From: Pyrenophora tritici-repentis
Taxonomy: Eukaryota; Ascomycota; Dothideomycetes; Pleosporales; Pleosporaceae
DNA: 64,000 bases
Assembly: GCF_003171515.1 (NCBI RefSeq)
Contig: NC_089398.1
Coordinates: 1,364,001-1,428,000, forward strand
Direction: 5' to 3'
Under the pieces are notes generated by a model. The model searched no databases. It worked only from the letters and a program-made list of their open reading frames with translations, and was not told where the DNA came from. Below, one piece after another: positions 45,628 through 56,465 of the stretch. The position numbers and the translations under genes were made by a program. Each line of letters opens with the position of its first letter. Within the stretch, counting starts at the first letter, position 1.

Positions 45628-46464
45628 ATGGCACCCGATCTGAACTCAGTGCCTGCATCGCCCCGGCCTACCCCTACGAGCAACCCATCGAACACGCAGC
45701 CGGCCTCGGGGTCGCTCTCCCGCCAGACGTCGACATCTGTCTCTAGACGAACCTCGCAGATATATCCCATGAGTCCTCCCCCTCTACCTCTAGCCTCACC
45801 GGGGGGTAGTGGACACGCGTTCCCGCCTCTCAGTCCAGGTGCGAGCGGCGGATATGTGCAGACGAGCGCCGACTCGACAGGCGTGCCCATGAGACACCCA
45901 CGTCCCATGACGGCTGCAGAAATGCACCTGGAGCTCGAGAAGGAGCAAGAAGCAGTAGTCAACCGCCTAACGCGTGAGCTCTCTGCTCTACGCGCGCACT
46001 CTGCCTCTGTAGCCTCCACAACGTCCATGTCGAGTGCCGCCGACTCGTCCATAGCCCACGCCGAAGCCGCCACCGGACCTATGCATCCCACGTCCTCGCG
46101 CCGCCACCGTAGCTCCTCGAGCGTCTCCCGAAGCGGCATGCCTGTCCCACATCGCTACTCCATCTCCTCGCAGCCAGCAATGGGCGATGCTGCCAATCAC
46201 CGCAGCTCGAGCGTGCTGAGCACTCCGCGATACGAGGAAGTTGCACAGCACAAGGCCGAGCTGGAGGAGGTCAAGAAGGAGAACGAGGCACTGAAGCAGC
46301 GCATCAGACAATTGGAGCGCATGATCCGGGGTAACAACGAAAGCGAGGGCCAGCGGGGACGCCGGGGAGCGCCACAATCTCAGAGCAGCGTGGTTGGCAA
46401 TGCTTCTACTAACGTAGACGTACCTGCTGACGCGTCTGCAGTCTCCCAAGAAGGCAGTGGATAG
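45628..46464 (+). CDS. Ser-rich protein with C-terminal coiled coil
   Basis: 278 residues, single exon. Start ATG at 45628 after CCACA; in-frame codons upstream lack ATG. Residues 1-95 are Ser/Pro/Thr-rich. A short conserved-looking helix MTAAEMHLELEKEQEAVVNRLTREL lies near 110-135, then a Ser-rich linker, and a heptad-patterned coiled coil, YEEVAQHKAELEEVKK followed by LKQRIRQLERMI, around 218-250. No enzyme motif, signal peptide or membrane segment. This arrangement is common in ascomycete proteins of unknown function. Confidence 0.75.
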   Translation: MAPDLNSVPASPRPTPTSNPSNTQPASGSLSRQTSTSVSRRTSQIYPMSPPPLPLASPGGSGHAFPPLSPGASGGYVQTSADSTGVPMRHPRPMTAAEMHLELEKEQEAVVNRLTRELSALRAHSASVASTTSMSSAADSSIAHAEAATGPMHPTSSRRHRSSSSVSRSGMPVPHRYSISSQPAMGDAANHRSSSVLSTPRYEEVAQHKAELEEVKKENEALKQRIRQLERMIRGNNESEGQRGRRGAPQSQSSVVGNASTNVDVPADASAVSQEGSG

Positions 46465-46802
46465 GGTGAAGGGCATGTAGATGTGTTCTACAGCGACAAG
46501 GAGCTTCGGCATTACATTCGATCAACTTCAGAAGAAGAACAAGGAAAAGGTCGAGATTGTTTCTTTCCATTTCTACTCTGTCCAAGTTTCTAGCAAGGTA
46601 GTAGATAGAAAGGCGGTATTGTGGTTTCGCCGATGGCGTCATAAGCGGCGGTGGTGGTGCTTAGGTTGCGGAGGCCGTCGGAACCGGATCTCTCTATCCG
46701 ATGTAAGACGTCGGATGAGGGCCCTTTCCGTCTCACTCTTCCATCATCATCATCATCATCGTCAAGATCAAAGCTAAACAAGTTTCTATAATCAAAGTTC
46801 AC

Positions 46803-46828
46803 AGACACACACACACACACACACACAA
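46803..46828. repeat. (CA)n dinucleotide repeat
   Basis: About 12 CA units, uninterrupted. Confidence 0.9.
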
Positions 46829-46938
46829 AAACAAAGTTTAAACTTGCACTTCGGCCAACTTCCCATGATCCCCTACACTTCGTTCGGACCCTGCTCCCTT
46901 CCGCGTGGGATTTCTCGTTTCCCATTTCTTTTTGGACC

Positions 46939-47053
46939 ACCCAGGTGTCATGAAATACTGGAAATACCAGTGTAAAAAAGCCACTGTAATCGCCAGAAAT
47001 GTCTAGTTGTTAGGTGCTTACCTACACTGTCCAGTATCTTATGTCACCCAGGT
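46939..47053. mobile_element. Second MITE-like element, diverged copy of the 45.2-kb foldback
   Basis: It starts CCAGGTGTCATGAAATACT and ends AGTATCTTATGTCACCCAGG, an imperfect inverted pair of about 22 bp, and shares a TGTAATCGCCA-type internal motif with the copy at 45.2 kb. It is flanked by direct copies of a roughly 36-bp sequence (46903-46938 and 47054-47090). Confidence 0.65.
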
Positions 47054-47938
47054 GCGTGGGATTTTCCGTTTCTCATTTCTTTTTGGACCAGTGGGACCAA
47101 AAACAAGACTTGTTATGTACTGTAGATCAGGGCTGTAGATCATTCTGGAGCTAAGCCTGTAGGTGGGTAGGTACGTATCTCTGCGGCTATGCCTGTCTGC
47201 TTGCTTGCTTGTTGATCTTCACATGCAAAAGCTGGGGTCTCCCTTGAACGGATGGAAAGATCAGAGTTTAGTTGGCGATCTTTTGCGTTGGATCGGGGTA
47301 GGTTTGTTTGCTGGGTGTTTGAGAGTATGTAGAGCGGATGGATAGATGCATGGTTGGGCTTGATGTTTCCAGCGCCTTCTTCTTTGGACTAGATTAGACT
47401 GGACTAGACTGATGTAGGCTGGAAGTATAGTTCCGCAAGTTGGAGTAAAATACCTCATGTTTTTAGGTATCGTGATGTAGGAAGACAGAGACGCGATGTG
47501 ATTGTGGCGACGCGTAGGTGGTACGTCATAAGGTGAGGTGGGTTGATGATGACGGTGGTGTGGCTGTGCTGTGCCGTGCCGTCTTGTTTGCTTATTGCTG
47601 GACCCGAAGGTTGGGAAATCGATGGAATGCAGCGGATGGAACGGATGGCCAGGTTCTTGAAAGGTCGTCGTCATTTCTTGGTTTCGTGAAAGATGGGGTT
47701 GGGGAGGGGGAGGGGTATATATTTGAGTTGCTGGGTTTGGGAGGTTGACGTTCTGTGCTTACTACCTGAATCGCTATTCTTACCAACGCGAGTGGAGATA
47801 CTACTGTTTATATTCAAATATCGTGTTTGGCTCGACACGTTTATCTGATCGGATCAGACCAAACAAAGAGTACTACCATCTCGTCCGCTTGAGGCAAACC
47901 AACAAGACAAAAAGACAGACAGCCACACCGAATAAAAA

Positions 47939-48580
47939 ATGTGGTTTACCAAGCTCCGCTCCCGCAGTCGTCGCCGCAGCAGCACCAGCAGCACCGCCAA
48001 AGACAGAAAACGAAAAGATAGTGATACCCAACCATTCTACACACAGGGTACGTTCCCCACATTCCTCCATCTCACAACCCCTTACAACTACCTAAACTAA
48101 CACCCTCCACCAGATCCATCTACTCCACCGCACCCACTAAACACCACAACCCCTGCTCTCCCCCAAACACCATATCCAACATCCGCATCATCAACAGCAC
48201 TCTTGCCAACCCCATCACCATCCCCACCAACCCCATCATCACCAGAACATCAACAAAGACCACACCTCCTCCACATACCCACCGACATAATCCTCGCTAC
48301 AGAAAGAGGAATGATATCCGGGTCCATGTGTGCTATGCCTTCTCCCTCGCGTTCATCGTCTGTTTATTCAACGGCTTCGACTGCTTTGACGCTGCCGCCA
48401 TCGAGTGCGGGGGGTTTGGAGGAAAGGGGGAGAGAAGGAGGGATGTGTGAGGAAGGAAAAGAGGGAAAACAGGTGCTGACACGAGGAGAAGAGGCATGTA
48501 GGAAGAGTGGGAGAAAGAGCGTAGAAGAGATACAATGGGAGAGGGGGAGGAGAGTGTTGTTTAAAGGTCTTGATGTGTAG
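47939..48580 (+). CDS. Small basic/Ser-rich hypothetical protein
   Basis: Exons 47939-48047 and 48114-48580 (66-nt intron with GTACGT donor, CTAAC branch and CCAG acceptor; phase 1); 191 residues. The N-terminus MWFTKLRSRSRRRSSTSS is strongly basic. A Pro/Thr/Ser-rich middle precedes a more structured end (HLLHIPTDIILATERGMI; EEIQWERGRRVLFKGLDV). The reading frame is only complete when the intron is removed, and the two exons then join without a stop, which supports it. Function unknown. Confidence 0.65.
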
Positions 48581-48926
48581 CCAGCCGTACTTGTGCTGGC
48601 ATGTATTGGGGTTCCATTCTATTTTGTCTTGGGGAAGCGGGGACGGCGTTGCAAAAAGCGATTTCCATTTACAGCGTTTGAACTTGTTGTTGATACTGCT
48701 AGCGCCATTCGTAAACCTTTTTATCTAATCCTTTATTCACTTCACAATGCGACGATGATGTTATAATGTAGCCTTTTCACCTTTTTCAGCCGTAACAATC
48801 ACTTCGATATCAGACCGTTAACTGACGTATACACATACCTAGTTTGTCCACCCAATTCATGAGAAACCCCGCCATGTTTTCATATCACAAATCGTTGTCT
48901 GTACAGCACTAGCCATCAGTCCCTTT
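48581..48926. other. Intergenic between convergent genes
   Basis: No feature recognised. Confidence 0.6.
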
Positions 48927-50720
48927 CTACTGAACAACCCTCCTCCCACCACCAGTCATCTTCCTATTCTCAGTATGCCGTTTAGCTTTAAGCGCATCAC
49001 GTCTCCTCTTCTTCCACGCGCGATTCAAATCACCCCTATTCTCCCAGAACCATTTCTTGAACTCGCTTTCTGGCTTTTCTTCTTCAGCACCAGCAGTAGC
49101 ACCCGTAGCCTCTTCTTCGTCTTCTTCCACGACACCGGGGAGCTTCTTGCTAGCGGCATTTGCGCGCGTGTTCAGAGTGAGCCTTTGCTCTGCGTCTGGG
49201 TCTAGGTCGCCTATGTCTTCGTCGTCGATTTCTTGGCTGTTTGTTCGCCAGTCAAAGGAGAAGCGGCGGCCGATGGCGGCGGTGTCGGGGGTAGGCGCGG
49301 CACTGCGGAGGCCACGCCATTCAATGTCTCGTTGGGTGAAGGGTGTGATGGGAGCATCTTCGATGGGTTCGCCGTTGGGTTCTAGGGGTTCTTCGTTGTC
49401 GAAAAAGCTAAAGGATGTGTTGATTGGGGTGAGCTTCTTTGGAGTCGACGTTTCACCCTCAGCGGGCTTTGCGCGCTTGAATAGAGCTTCCAGAGGGTGA
49501 ACTTCCTTCTCAGCCGGCTTTGTGGGTTTGGGAGTGTTTGGCGTCTTTTTTGCTTTGGTCGATGAGACGGGAGATGGTGAAGCAGATCTGGACTCAGCTT
49601 CTGACTCGTCGGATTCAGAGTCGGAAGAGTCTTCATCTTCGGAAGAGGATGAGACCACCGACGATTCGTCATCCTCAGATTCAGATGACGAGGGCGGTGG
49701 TGTGGCCTTCTTCTTCTTCTTTTTCTCGTCTTTTGTAGCTTTCGGCGTCGAAGTTGAAGTAGAAGCCGCAGGACGTCCAGTCCCGTCGATCCAGGCCTTT
49801 TGAGCTTCGGTCAGCTCATCTACCATCTCCAAAGCTCTCCTCGCCTTTGCCTTTCCTGTCTCGGGCTCTACGACGACACCGTCCTCATCCACCCATCCCT
49901 GGCCATCGACATAGTCGACTGCCGGCTTCTTGGACACTGCAACCTGGGGTTCCTTGAGAAAGCTGGGGGTCTTGGTGTTCTTCTCGAATTCGTGAACAAC
50001 CACCTCTCGCGCTGCCGACTTGTTCTTTTCCTTCTTCTCTTTCTTGTCCTTCTTCTTGTCCTTGTGTGCAACCTCGGTAGCAGCAACGGGCGTCAATTTG
50101 GCCTTGAAAAGCAGCTCGGGCTCCCTGGTGTACTTTGAGTGTTTGCGCTCCTTCTTGGCATCTTTGTCGCTCTTTTCCTTCTTGTCTTTCTTTTCTTTCC
50201 TCTCCTTCTTGTGCTTGGCCGCAGGCTCGGTCCAGCCACGCTTGACCTTCCTGTCATCTGGCAGCTCGACACCTTCCAGTACGCCTTGTTCCTTGCGCTT
50301 CTTTTCCTTTTTCTCCTTCTTGTCCTTCTTGGCACGTTTCGACGGTCTCTCGGCCTCTTCCTGTTCCTTTGCAGCGTCGGCCTCAGCGCGCGCTTTGCGC
50401 TTCTCTGGTTTCGCCATCTCTATGCGCACCTTTGTGCCCCTCAGTGTCGTGCCGTTGAGCTTCTTCTTAATCTTCTGCGCTTCCGCCTCTGGCAGCTCTA
50501 CGTAGCCGAAACCTCTTTCGGGGAATGTGGCGACGGTATGGTAGGAGATGTTCTGCGCCGAGGGCAGAACAGAAGGCGCGATGTAGACGTTGAGAAGGTC
50601 CGGGCGAAAAGGTGTTATGTGCAGGCGGACAGACTTGGTGTCGGGTTGCGCTTCTTCAGAGTTAGGCGCTTGTGCAGCTGGCATTGCTTCTTCAGAGTTA
50701 GGCGCTTGTGCAGCTGGCAT
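48927..50720 (-). CDS. Lys-rich nucleolar-type protein with N-terminal RRM
   Basis: 597 residues, single exon. An RRM spans about residues 30-105 (VRLHITPFRPDLL, RGFGYVELPEAEAQKIKKKL, LRGTKVRIEMAKP). It is followed by several KK(D/E)KK-rich blocks, a Ser/Asp/Glu acidic block (SSSESEDDESS), and a C-terminal conserved stretch with LEALFKRAKP and WFWENRGDLNRAWKKRRRDA. The layout matches nucleolar RNA-binding proteins of ribosome biogenesis (Nop8/NOL8-like), though I would not fix orthology. The first 24 residues are a perfect 12-residue duplication, so initiation may occur at 50720 or at the second ATG, 50684. Confidence 0.8.
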   Translation of the reverse strand: MPAAQAPNSEEAMPAAQAPNSEEAQPDTKSVRLHITPFRPDLLNVYIAPSVLPSAQNISYHTVATFPERGFGYVELPEAEAQKIKKKLNGTTLRGTKVRIEMAKPEKRKARAEADAAKEQEEAERPSKRAKKDKKEKKEKKRKEQGVLEGVELPDDRKVKRGWTEPAAKHKKERKEKKDKKEKSDKDAKKERKHSKYTREPELLFKAKLTPVAATEVAHKDKKKDKKEKKEKNKSAAREVVVHEFEKNTKTPSFLKEPQVAVSKKPAVDYVDGQGWVDEDGVVVEPETGKAKARRALEMVDELTEAQKAWIDGTGRPAASTSTSTPKATKDEKKKKKKATPPPSSSESEDDESSVVSSSSEDEDSSDSESDESEAESRSASPSPVSSTKAKKTPNTPKPTKPAEKEVHPLEALFKRAKPAEGETSTPKKLTPINTSFSFFDNEEPLEPNGEPIEDAPITPFTQRDIEWRGLRSAAPTPDTAAIGRRFSFDWRTNSQEIDDEDIGDLDPDAEQRLTLNTRANAASKKLPGVVEEDEEEATGATAGAEEEKPESEFKKWFWENRGDLNRAWKKRRRDALKAKRHTENRKMTGGGRRVVQ

Positions 50721-50721
50721 T
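50650..50721. repeat. 36-bp perfect tandem duplication at the start of the nucleolar gene
   Basis: Two adjacent copies, 50650-50685 and 50686-50721, each encoding MPAAQAPNSEEA on the minus strand. Confidence 0.9.
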
Positions 50722-51096
50722 GGGTCGCAAACTCGCGCGCGTGCGACACGAACGATGAAGTTTGCGTTATGCGCGAATAGTTTCAGGGGTCGAACAGAGC
50801 CGCACTAGTTTGAAGCTTCACCGCTGCTTTCCAAGCGTGGAGCCCAGATGTGCATGTGTCTCGGGAGGAGGGGAAAGGAAAATGCTAGCGTGACAAGCTG
50901 GACCGTGAACCCAGCTGCCGTCGTCTAACTTAGCCTGGATGCGGGCGGAGGTAAGAGGTCCACTCGACCCGACTTTCATCACGCCTACGATTGGATCGCG
51001 CATTTCATCAGGACAAATACCATAGTCCACTCTGGGACAACTGTGTGTAATAGGCAATTTGCCCAAGACGATCCCTTCTTGGCCATCGACTTCACC

Positions 51097-51633
51097 ATGC
51101 GCAGACGGCCAACCCTCCTCTTCTTGCTCCTGACCTTCCTCTCCTCTCTCTCCGTCTCTCTCGCTGCCTGTAAGCACGCGTCCCAATTGCCCAACTTCCA
51201 CACGACTGACGTGCCATGTAGCAAGAACTTCCTTTTGCAAATGCACCTGTTTCGGCAACAGTACCATTGTAGCGCTGGATGCGCCCACTCCCCCTAAGAA
51301 GCCGGCCGCCGCCGAACTCAAGCCCCGCGCCTCAAGGAAGACGTGCAACGACTGCAATCGCCAATTCTGCCTCGGATATAGTTTCTGTACCGGAGAGAAG
51401 GAGGAGAACGTCTTGACAACGTGCTTCCAGAGAGATTCGGCCAAGGATCAGGCCGTTGTCTTTGTCTTCATCGGCGCGACTGTGGGACTGTTGACCTGGG
51501 CGGGCGTGCGGCCTTGGGTCGAGGGCTGGAGAGAGGTACGTCTGAAAGCTTGACTGCTAGATACAATACTCACTGCAAGTAGCGTGGTCGGGAACGACGG
51601 ACCTATATACCCGTAGCTGGCCAGGGCAACTGA
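51097..51633 (+). CDS. Small Cys-rich membrane protein with signal peptide
   Basis: Three exons, 51097-51169, 51222-51535 and 51583-51633 (introns 52 and 47 nt); 145 residues. Signal peptide RRPTLLFLLLTFLSSLSVSL, then a lumenal/extracellular Cys-rich part (FCKCTCFGNST, CNDCNRQFCLGYSFC, TTCF), one membrane helix (VVFVFIGATVGLLTW), and a short basic tail. NST is a potential N-glycosylation site. The pattern resembles a conserved ascomycete family of endomembrane proteins without known role. If the second intron is not removed the protein ends slightly earlier, at VRLKA. Confidence 0.75.
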
Positions 51634-51841
51634 AGACGAATTGGCCATTGACTGAATACAAAGACATTGGAAATATGGTTATGCAATATAGACACAAGAA
51701 TAGTTATCCTGTAGATCAAGACTCTTACATACGTGTAATAGTTCCAAGATGCATACGCATAGTGTGACAGCAATGTACAAGCTCAAAGCGTATAGTACAT
51801 GGAGATCATCTCAATCTCCCTCTTGTATGGTCTGCCGTCTT

Positions 51842-52691
51842 CTACTCCTTCTTAGACGCTCCCGACATCCATCCAAACCACCCCTTGCTCTTCTCCTCGA
51901 CTTTGTGCACCGCCTTTTCCGCAGTATTGTCTAGTGGCCCTCCTACTGCCCGTGTTGATGATGTCGCTGCTGATGTGAACGAGGCGTCGTTACCCCTCGC
52001 CTCCTGCACGGCGGCAGTAATGCCGAGTTTGGAGTTTCCTAGAGCCTCTTGCCGCTTGATTTCTTCTACAGCCAGCCTTCTTTGCTCTGCAATGGCTTGG
52101 TCCTCCTTCCAATCGCCGTGCATCCACCACAACAACTTGGACGGCGCCTTTCGCTCCGCCTTCTTCTTCTCCAGCGCTTCCTGCTCCTCTGCGATACCTG
52201 TAACAAGAGCGGCCTGCGCCGGCGATGCGGTTCCGGATGCGACGGCGTTGCGGGCAGCTTCGAGGATCTTGGCTTGTGTCCGCTCCTCTTCGGCAAAGTA
52301 TATGGCTCGTTTCCGCCGGTTGTAGACAATCATGTCACCTATTGAAAAGACGGCGAGAACACCAACGCAGCCTGTTTGAGCAGTCAATAATTGCAGCCAT
52401 TGACCCCTCATGTCTCCACATACCTGTTGCAAAGATCAATCCATAGACGGTGAATCTGTGCGCCGCATCCGCTGCCATTCTGCCGTACAAGTACATGTAA
52501 TCCCACCTTGTGACCTGCGCCATCTTCGCCCTATTCGCCGCCTCTCGTAACCGCTTGACCTTTTGCTGTGGCGTTTCATTTGGCGGTGCGGGATCTGCGA
52601 ATTGTAGCGTCGTTGCCCGCCCGCCGGGTCTTGTGTGCGCCCATACTCCAGTGGCCGTAAACCGCGTAGAATCCTTTGGTGACTTGGACAT
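51842..52691 (-). CDS. COX14-like mitochondrial assembly protein
   Basis: Exons 52691-52424 and 52371-51842 (52-nt intron, GTATGT...ACAG); 265 residues. One membrane helix near residues 80-105 (FTVYGLIFATG continuing into CVGVLAVFSIGD), preceded by WDYMYLYGRMAADAAHR and followed by YNRRKRAIYFAEEER, a layout I associate with the fungal COX14 family of inner-membrane proteins assisting cytochrome c oxidase assembly. A long charged, Ala-rich tail follows (EKKKAERKAPSKLLWWMHGDWKED). An in-frame ATG at 52898 would add 69 Arg/Ser-rich residues resembling a mitochondrial presequence; I used the second ATG (MSKSPKDSTRF), but cannot decide. Confidence 0.75.
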
Positions 52692-53125
52692 TGAGAAAGA
52701 TGAGCGTCCCGGAAGAGGGGAACGTGTCGTGGATAACGTCAAGCTGCGGAGCGGGAAATTGAATGATTCGATGATTCTCAAAAGTTGGTGGACTAGGGTT
52801 GGACGCGGAGATTTCCGCCCTGTCTCCGCTAACACTACAGTACGTATGGTAGTACAACGTGCAGCCCTACCACTTTCTGCACCGCCAAGCCCGAACATCC
52901 AATCCGTTTGTTCTTGCTCAAATTGCGAGGTGCCTAGTTTGGACTTATTGTGGAGAAATCTGATTCAGCACATGCTCGTTTACTTTGATTGCCTGTTGTT
53001 CTAGGAGCAAACACCACGCGCCATTTGCCACTGATCGCCCACTGTACCTGACCTACTTCACGACACTCGAACCTTGCTGCTCTGCTTGACTGTAGCCCAT
53101 CGTAAACTCCGCTAATTTAGACAAG
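52692..53125. other. Divergent promoter region
   Basis: Between the COX14-like gene and the gene at 53126. Part may be coding if the upstream start at 52898 is used. Confidence 0.55.
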
Positions 53126-54067
53126 ATGACTGAAAACCTTCCCCAGAATCTAGACCTCGCACAGATATTGGCTACACTTGCGAGCCTGCCCAAACCGGCA
53201 CCTCAGCCTGGTCAAGATCAACAACACGCAAACGGCAACTCATACAACAGCCAAGGATACGAAAACATTCAACAACAGCACCCTACTGGACAAGTCAACA
53301 TCCACCAACAATCGGCTGATCCTCGCTTGATTGGTCGCTCAGTTCCTCAGCATCGGCAGCCAGCCCTCAAACCGCAAGAACCCAGCGTTTCGTCTCCACC
53401 TATTGACCCTTCAACAATCACCGAATGGAAGCAAGGTCTCCGTTGCGTGAGCAAAATAGCTGCTAGAAACCCAGAGTTTGCTCCAGCGATCCGCAAGGTA
53501 GTTTATAGTCGCACTTGAGCATAGTGTCAGTACTGATGACCCACCAGTTGATGAAAGATCAAGAGTCTGCCGTCAAGTCATGGGAAACTGGCCGTAAGAA
53601 TCTCATCGAGGAACAGAGGTTCAAGCGCGAGAATGAGCGAACCCATCGAGCTGCACTGTATGTTGATCACTGCTTCTTGGAGTGCTGTTGAACTGACTTC
53701 CTCAGGTCTCTACCGGGTCTTCTGAAAGATGTTGCACTTCTTCGGGTATGCTTTACTTCTTCCCTTGTTAGTGGCACACCCTGACAATGCGTAGACACCA
53801 GAGTGTGAAAAGGAAGAACTTGAACAATATGACGCAAAGGTCTACCGAGTCTGCAAAGCAATGGTCGACTTGCAGACCTCATCTCTCAAGGTCTTGGGTG
53901 TTCCCTTCTTTGGCGTAAAGCCTTATCTAGTATCTGGCTCCAGCTACGATCCTACTGAGGTCACAGATGCACAAGCAGCTCCAACAGGCGGCAAGATCAC
54001 TAAAGAGCAACTTCTCGAACTGCAGCGGAAGATGTTGAACCATCTCATGGAGTTGTATGGAGATTGA
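53126..54067 (+). CDS. Conserved fungal protein of DUF2458 type
   Basis: Four exons, 53126-53497, 53548-53657, 53706-53745 and 53795-54067 (introns 48-50 nt, one exon only 40 nt); 264 residues. Gln/Pro-rich N-terminus, then TITEWKQGLRCVSKIAARNP, a helical middle (QESAVKSWETGRKNLIEEQR), LLKDVALLRTPECEKEELEQYD, VYRVCKAMVDLQTSSLKVLG and VPFFG. The end QLLELQRKMLNHLMELYGD suggests a coiled coil. The family has no assigned function. Splice sites fit without exception. Confidence 0.8.
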
Positions 54068-54710
54068 GTAGCTGAATTGGTCCAGACGCACGGTTGTTCC
54101 GAGTATTAATGGTGTGTTGGACATGTTGGTGATAGGTCAGTCGCTTCTCTACCGACAAAGGGGACCAACAAAGGCTATTAGACTATACTGCCAGACGGTA
54201 TGGGAGCAAGGGCGCGATGCATAAATCTTGTGTAGATCTACACCCTCTCTGTTCATTGCGAGCATAATAGATGTAGGGAAGAAATTCTTCGCCATCAATG
54301 GCTTCCAACTCAAGACCTCTCTCTCAATCTCATGTATTACTCCTTTTCCTTCATTCTAAGCATACTTGATGGTCAACGACACAAGGCGATGACATCAGTC
54401 ATCAGTACGTCTTAACTACGAGAACCTGACGAGTCACTGCATACAGGACCGACCACGTGCGACCCGCCAGAAAGCAAACACGCCTGGACTCTCACTCACC
54501 AATTCAAACAAGGGTCCTCGACACCATTGGGTGCCTGCCTGGTGGCACCTGAAGCTACTAGCGTCCCTTGGCAGGCACCGATATAATGACCTTGAGCCCC
54601 TCCACATTCTACTCGACACACCACACTCGTTCAAATCGTTGGCTAAACTACAGTCTTTACTACCAACAGTCGGTTCTTGACTTACAGTCTCTTCCGCAAA
54701 CATACTCAAC
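54068..54710. other. Intergenic, no gene seen
   Basis: 3' flank of the DUF2458-type gene and 5' leader of the next gene. Confidence 0.55.
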
Positions 54711-55675
54711 ATGCGCATCTTCACTGTCCTCGCGGTTGCCGGTAAGTGCATCTTAAGCAAAGCGCGTGGCGATTACAGTTGCAGCGTTTTCCCGCAGATA
54801 CTAACATTCGAATAGCAAGCGCTGTCGCCGAGGTCGCACACTTGAGTCAACCCTTGGAGCCTGTCGCTACTGGAGAAGTGGCGGCTCAGATCTGCGACAA
54901 GCTCCCGACGCTCTGCACCCATGCGGTAATGCTAAAAGGTCTTGAGACAACTCTGACCTACCTGTGTCCCGAGACCGAGAGCCCGTCTGTTGTCACCATC
55001 ACCAAGACTGCTACCACGACTGCAACTGCTACGGTGACTGCTGGCCCGGATGGAGCTGCACCTCCGATTTCCATGCCTACTACTTCGGATGAGCCGACTA
55101 CGACAGTGACGCTTCAGTCAACCCGTCAAGTCACTATGACTTGGACCATTACAGAGATTCCTGCCGGTATCTCTGTGTCGCTTATCCCGGGGAGCATGCC
55201 TCCAGTCCTCACGCCACCTGCTACTTCGGATGAGCCTACTACGACGGTGACACTTCAGCCAACCTCGCAGATCACTAGGACCGAGACCGTCACTAGGGTC
55301 ACTCCCAGCTCTTCTAAGTCTTCATCTTCGTCGCTCACCCCGGCTTCGATCACTTGGTCTTTCACAGCGGTCCCCCCATATGATATCTTTCCGACACCAG
55401 TCTCAAGCACTGCAGACTTGGTCTCTGCCAACTCGACTGGCAACTCTTCGACTTCATACGTTTTCCCCTACCACGTTAAGTATACTTCCCCTATCCCTCA
55501 CAGTGACTACATCAAGCCCTCTGCATTATATATTGCGCATGCTGAGGCTAACGAGACCGTTACCGCAACTGCAACCCCTGTTCCTACGGAGAGCAGCAAT
55601 GGTATGGCTGGAGATGGCCGCGTGTCATTTGTTGCCCTGTTCCTCGGCTTGATGGCTGCAGCTTTCATAGTCTAA
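54711..55675 (+). CDS. Ser/Thr-rich surface protein, probably GPI-anchored
   Basis: Exons 54711-54741 and 54816-55675 (74-nt intron, GTAAGT...ATAG); 296 residues. Signal peptide MRIFTVLAVAASAVA. A small Cys-bearing segment (ICDKLPTLCTHAVMLKGL, YLCPE) precedes a long Thr/Ser/Pro-rich stalk with an internal duplication (TSDEPTTTVTLQ twice), and the C-terminus VSFVALFLGLMAAAFIV is a GPI-attachment-type hydrophobic tail. It is likely a cell-wall mannoprotein. No enzymatic domain is visible. Confidence 0.82.
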
Positions 55676-56465
55676 GCGCCACATGACTACTCTCGCTGAC
55701 CAGCTCCATATGGTTACTTTCATTACGGAAGAAATCTTGACCGAATATGTGGTGGAGTTAGGATGAATGGGTTCTGTGCATCTTGTACGAGATTCACCAT
55801 TTGTATATGTGGATGGCATGGACATGGCCTAAGGAATTCAAGGATAAGATATGACTAGTTTTCCAATGAAATGAAATGGAATGAATGCACAGTTGAAGCT
55901 CCTTGAACGATGTGAAATGGTACCTGTGATGACTTGTGAAAAGTGGGTGACATGAAATACTGCATACTAAATTGAGGGCAGGAATTATGAAATAAACCGA
56001 AATACAACACAAACTTGATGGCGGTTCTTGGAGACGACTGCTCCGACAATGGGATGAGGTCTGGCCATAGCTTTGCAGCAAGGATAGCGGGACCGAAAGT
56101 TGCGGACTCGCGATCCAATCACTGGCCAAGCGCGCCGCAACCGCGACGAACAACTCGAGGCGTGTTCACCTCACCACCCAGGCAAACCTCACCACCTACA
56201 ACGATCCCCATTACGCCCGCCGAGTCACAGCCATTGTTGGTCGCAAATACCGCCATCGAAGCAAGCATCCGCGCATCCAACAAAGCCAGTCTGCAGAACA
56301 TCACCCGCGCTCCATCAGACTTCATACCGTATACCGCCTTTTCGCGCACTTGGCTTGCTGCCAGGACACTAGTGGATCGTGGTCCACTGTCATTGCGCAT
56401 ACGTCTGTTTTGTCGCAAGTAACTGCAACTTCTGGACAACCGGATATTGGCAAACATTCGGCAAC
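55676..56465. other. Intergenic, no gene supported
   Basis: Open frames of up to 135 codons exist on both strands but overlap each other and show no domain. Probably the ARP8 upstream region. Confidence 0.5.

Larger units (their letters stand above)
46465..47938. other. Intergenic region with microsatellites and a second MITE-like copy
   Basis: (TCA)n at 46742-46760, (CA)n at 46803-46828 and the MITE-like copy near 46939. No gene recognised. Confidence 0.6.

Noticed and set aside
50818..51444. 208-codon open frame on the minus strand
   Set aside because: It overlaps the plus-strand Cys-rich gene, whose signal peptide, splice sites and membrane helix fit; the minus frame has no domain.
56015..56422. 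135-codon frame upstream of ARP8
   Set aside because: It overlaps an equally long minus-strand frame and lacks family features. The ARP8 start is explained by a separate small exon.
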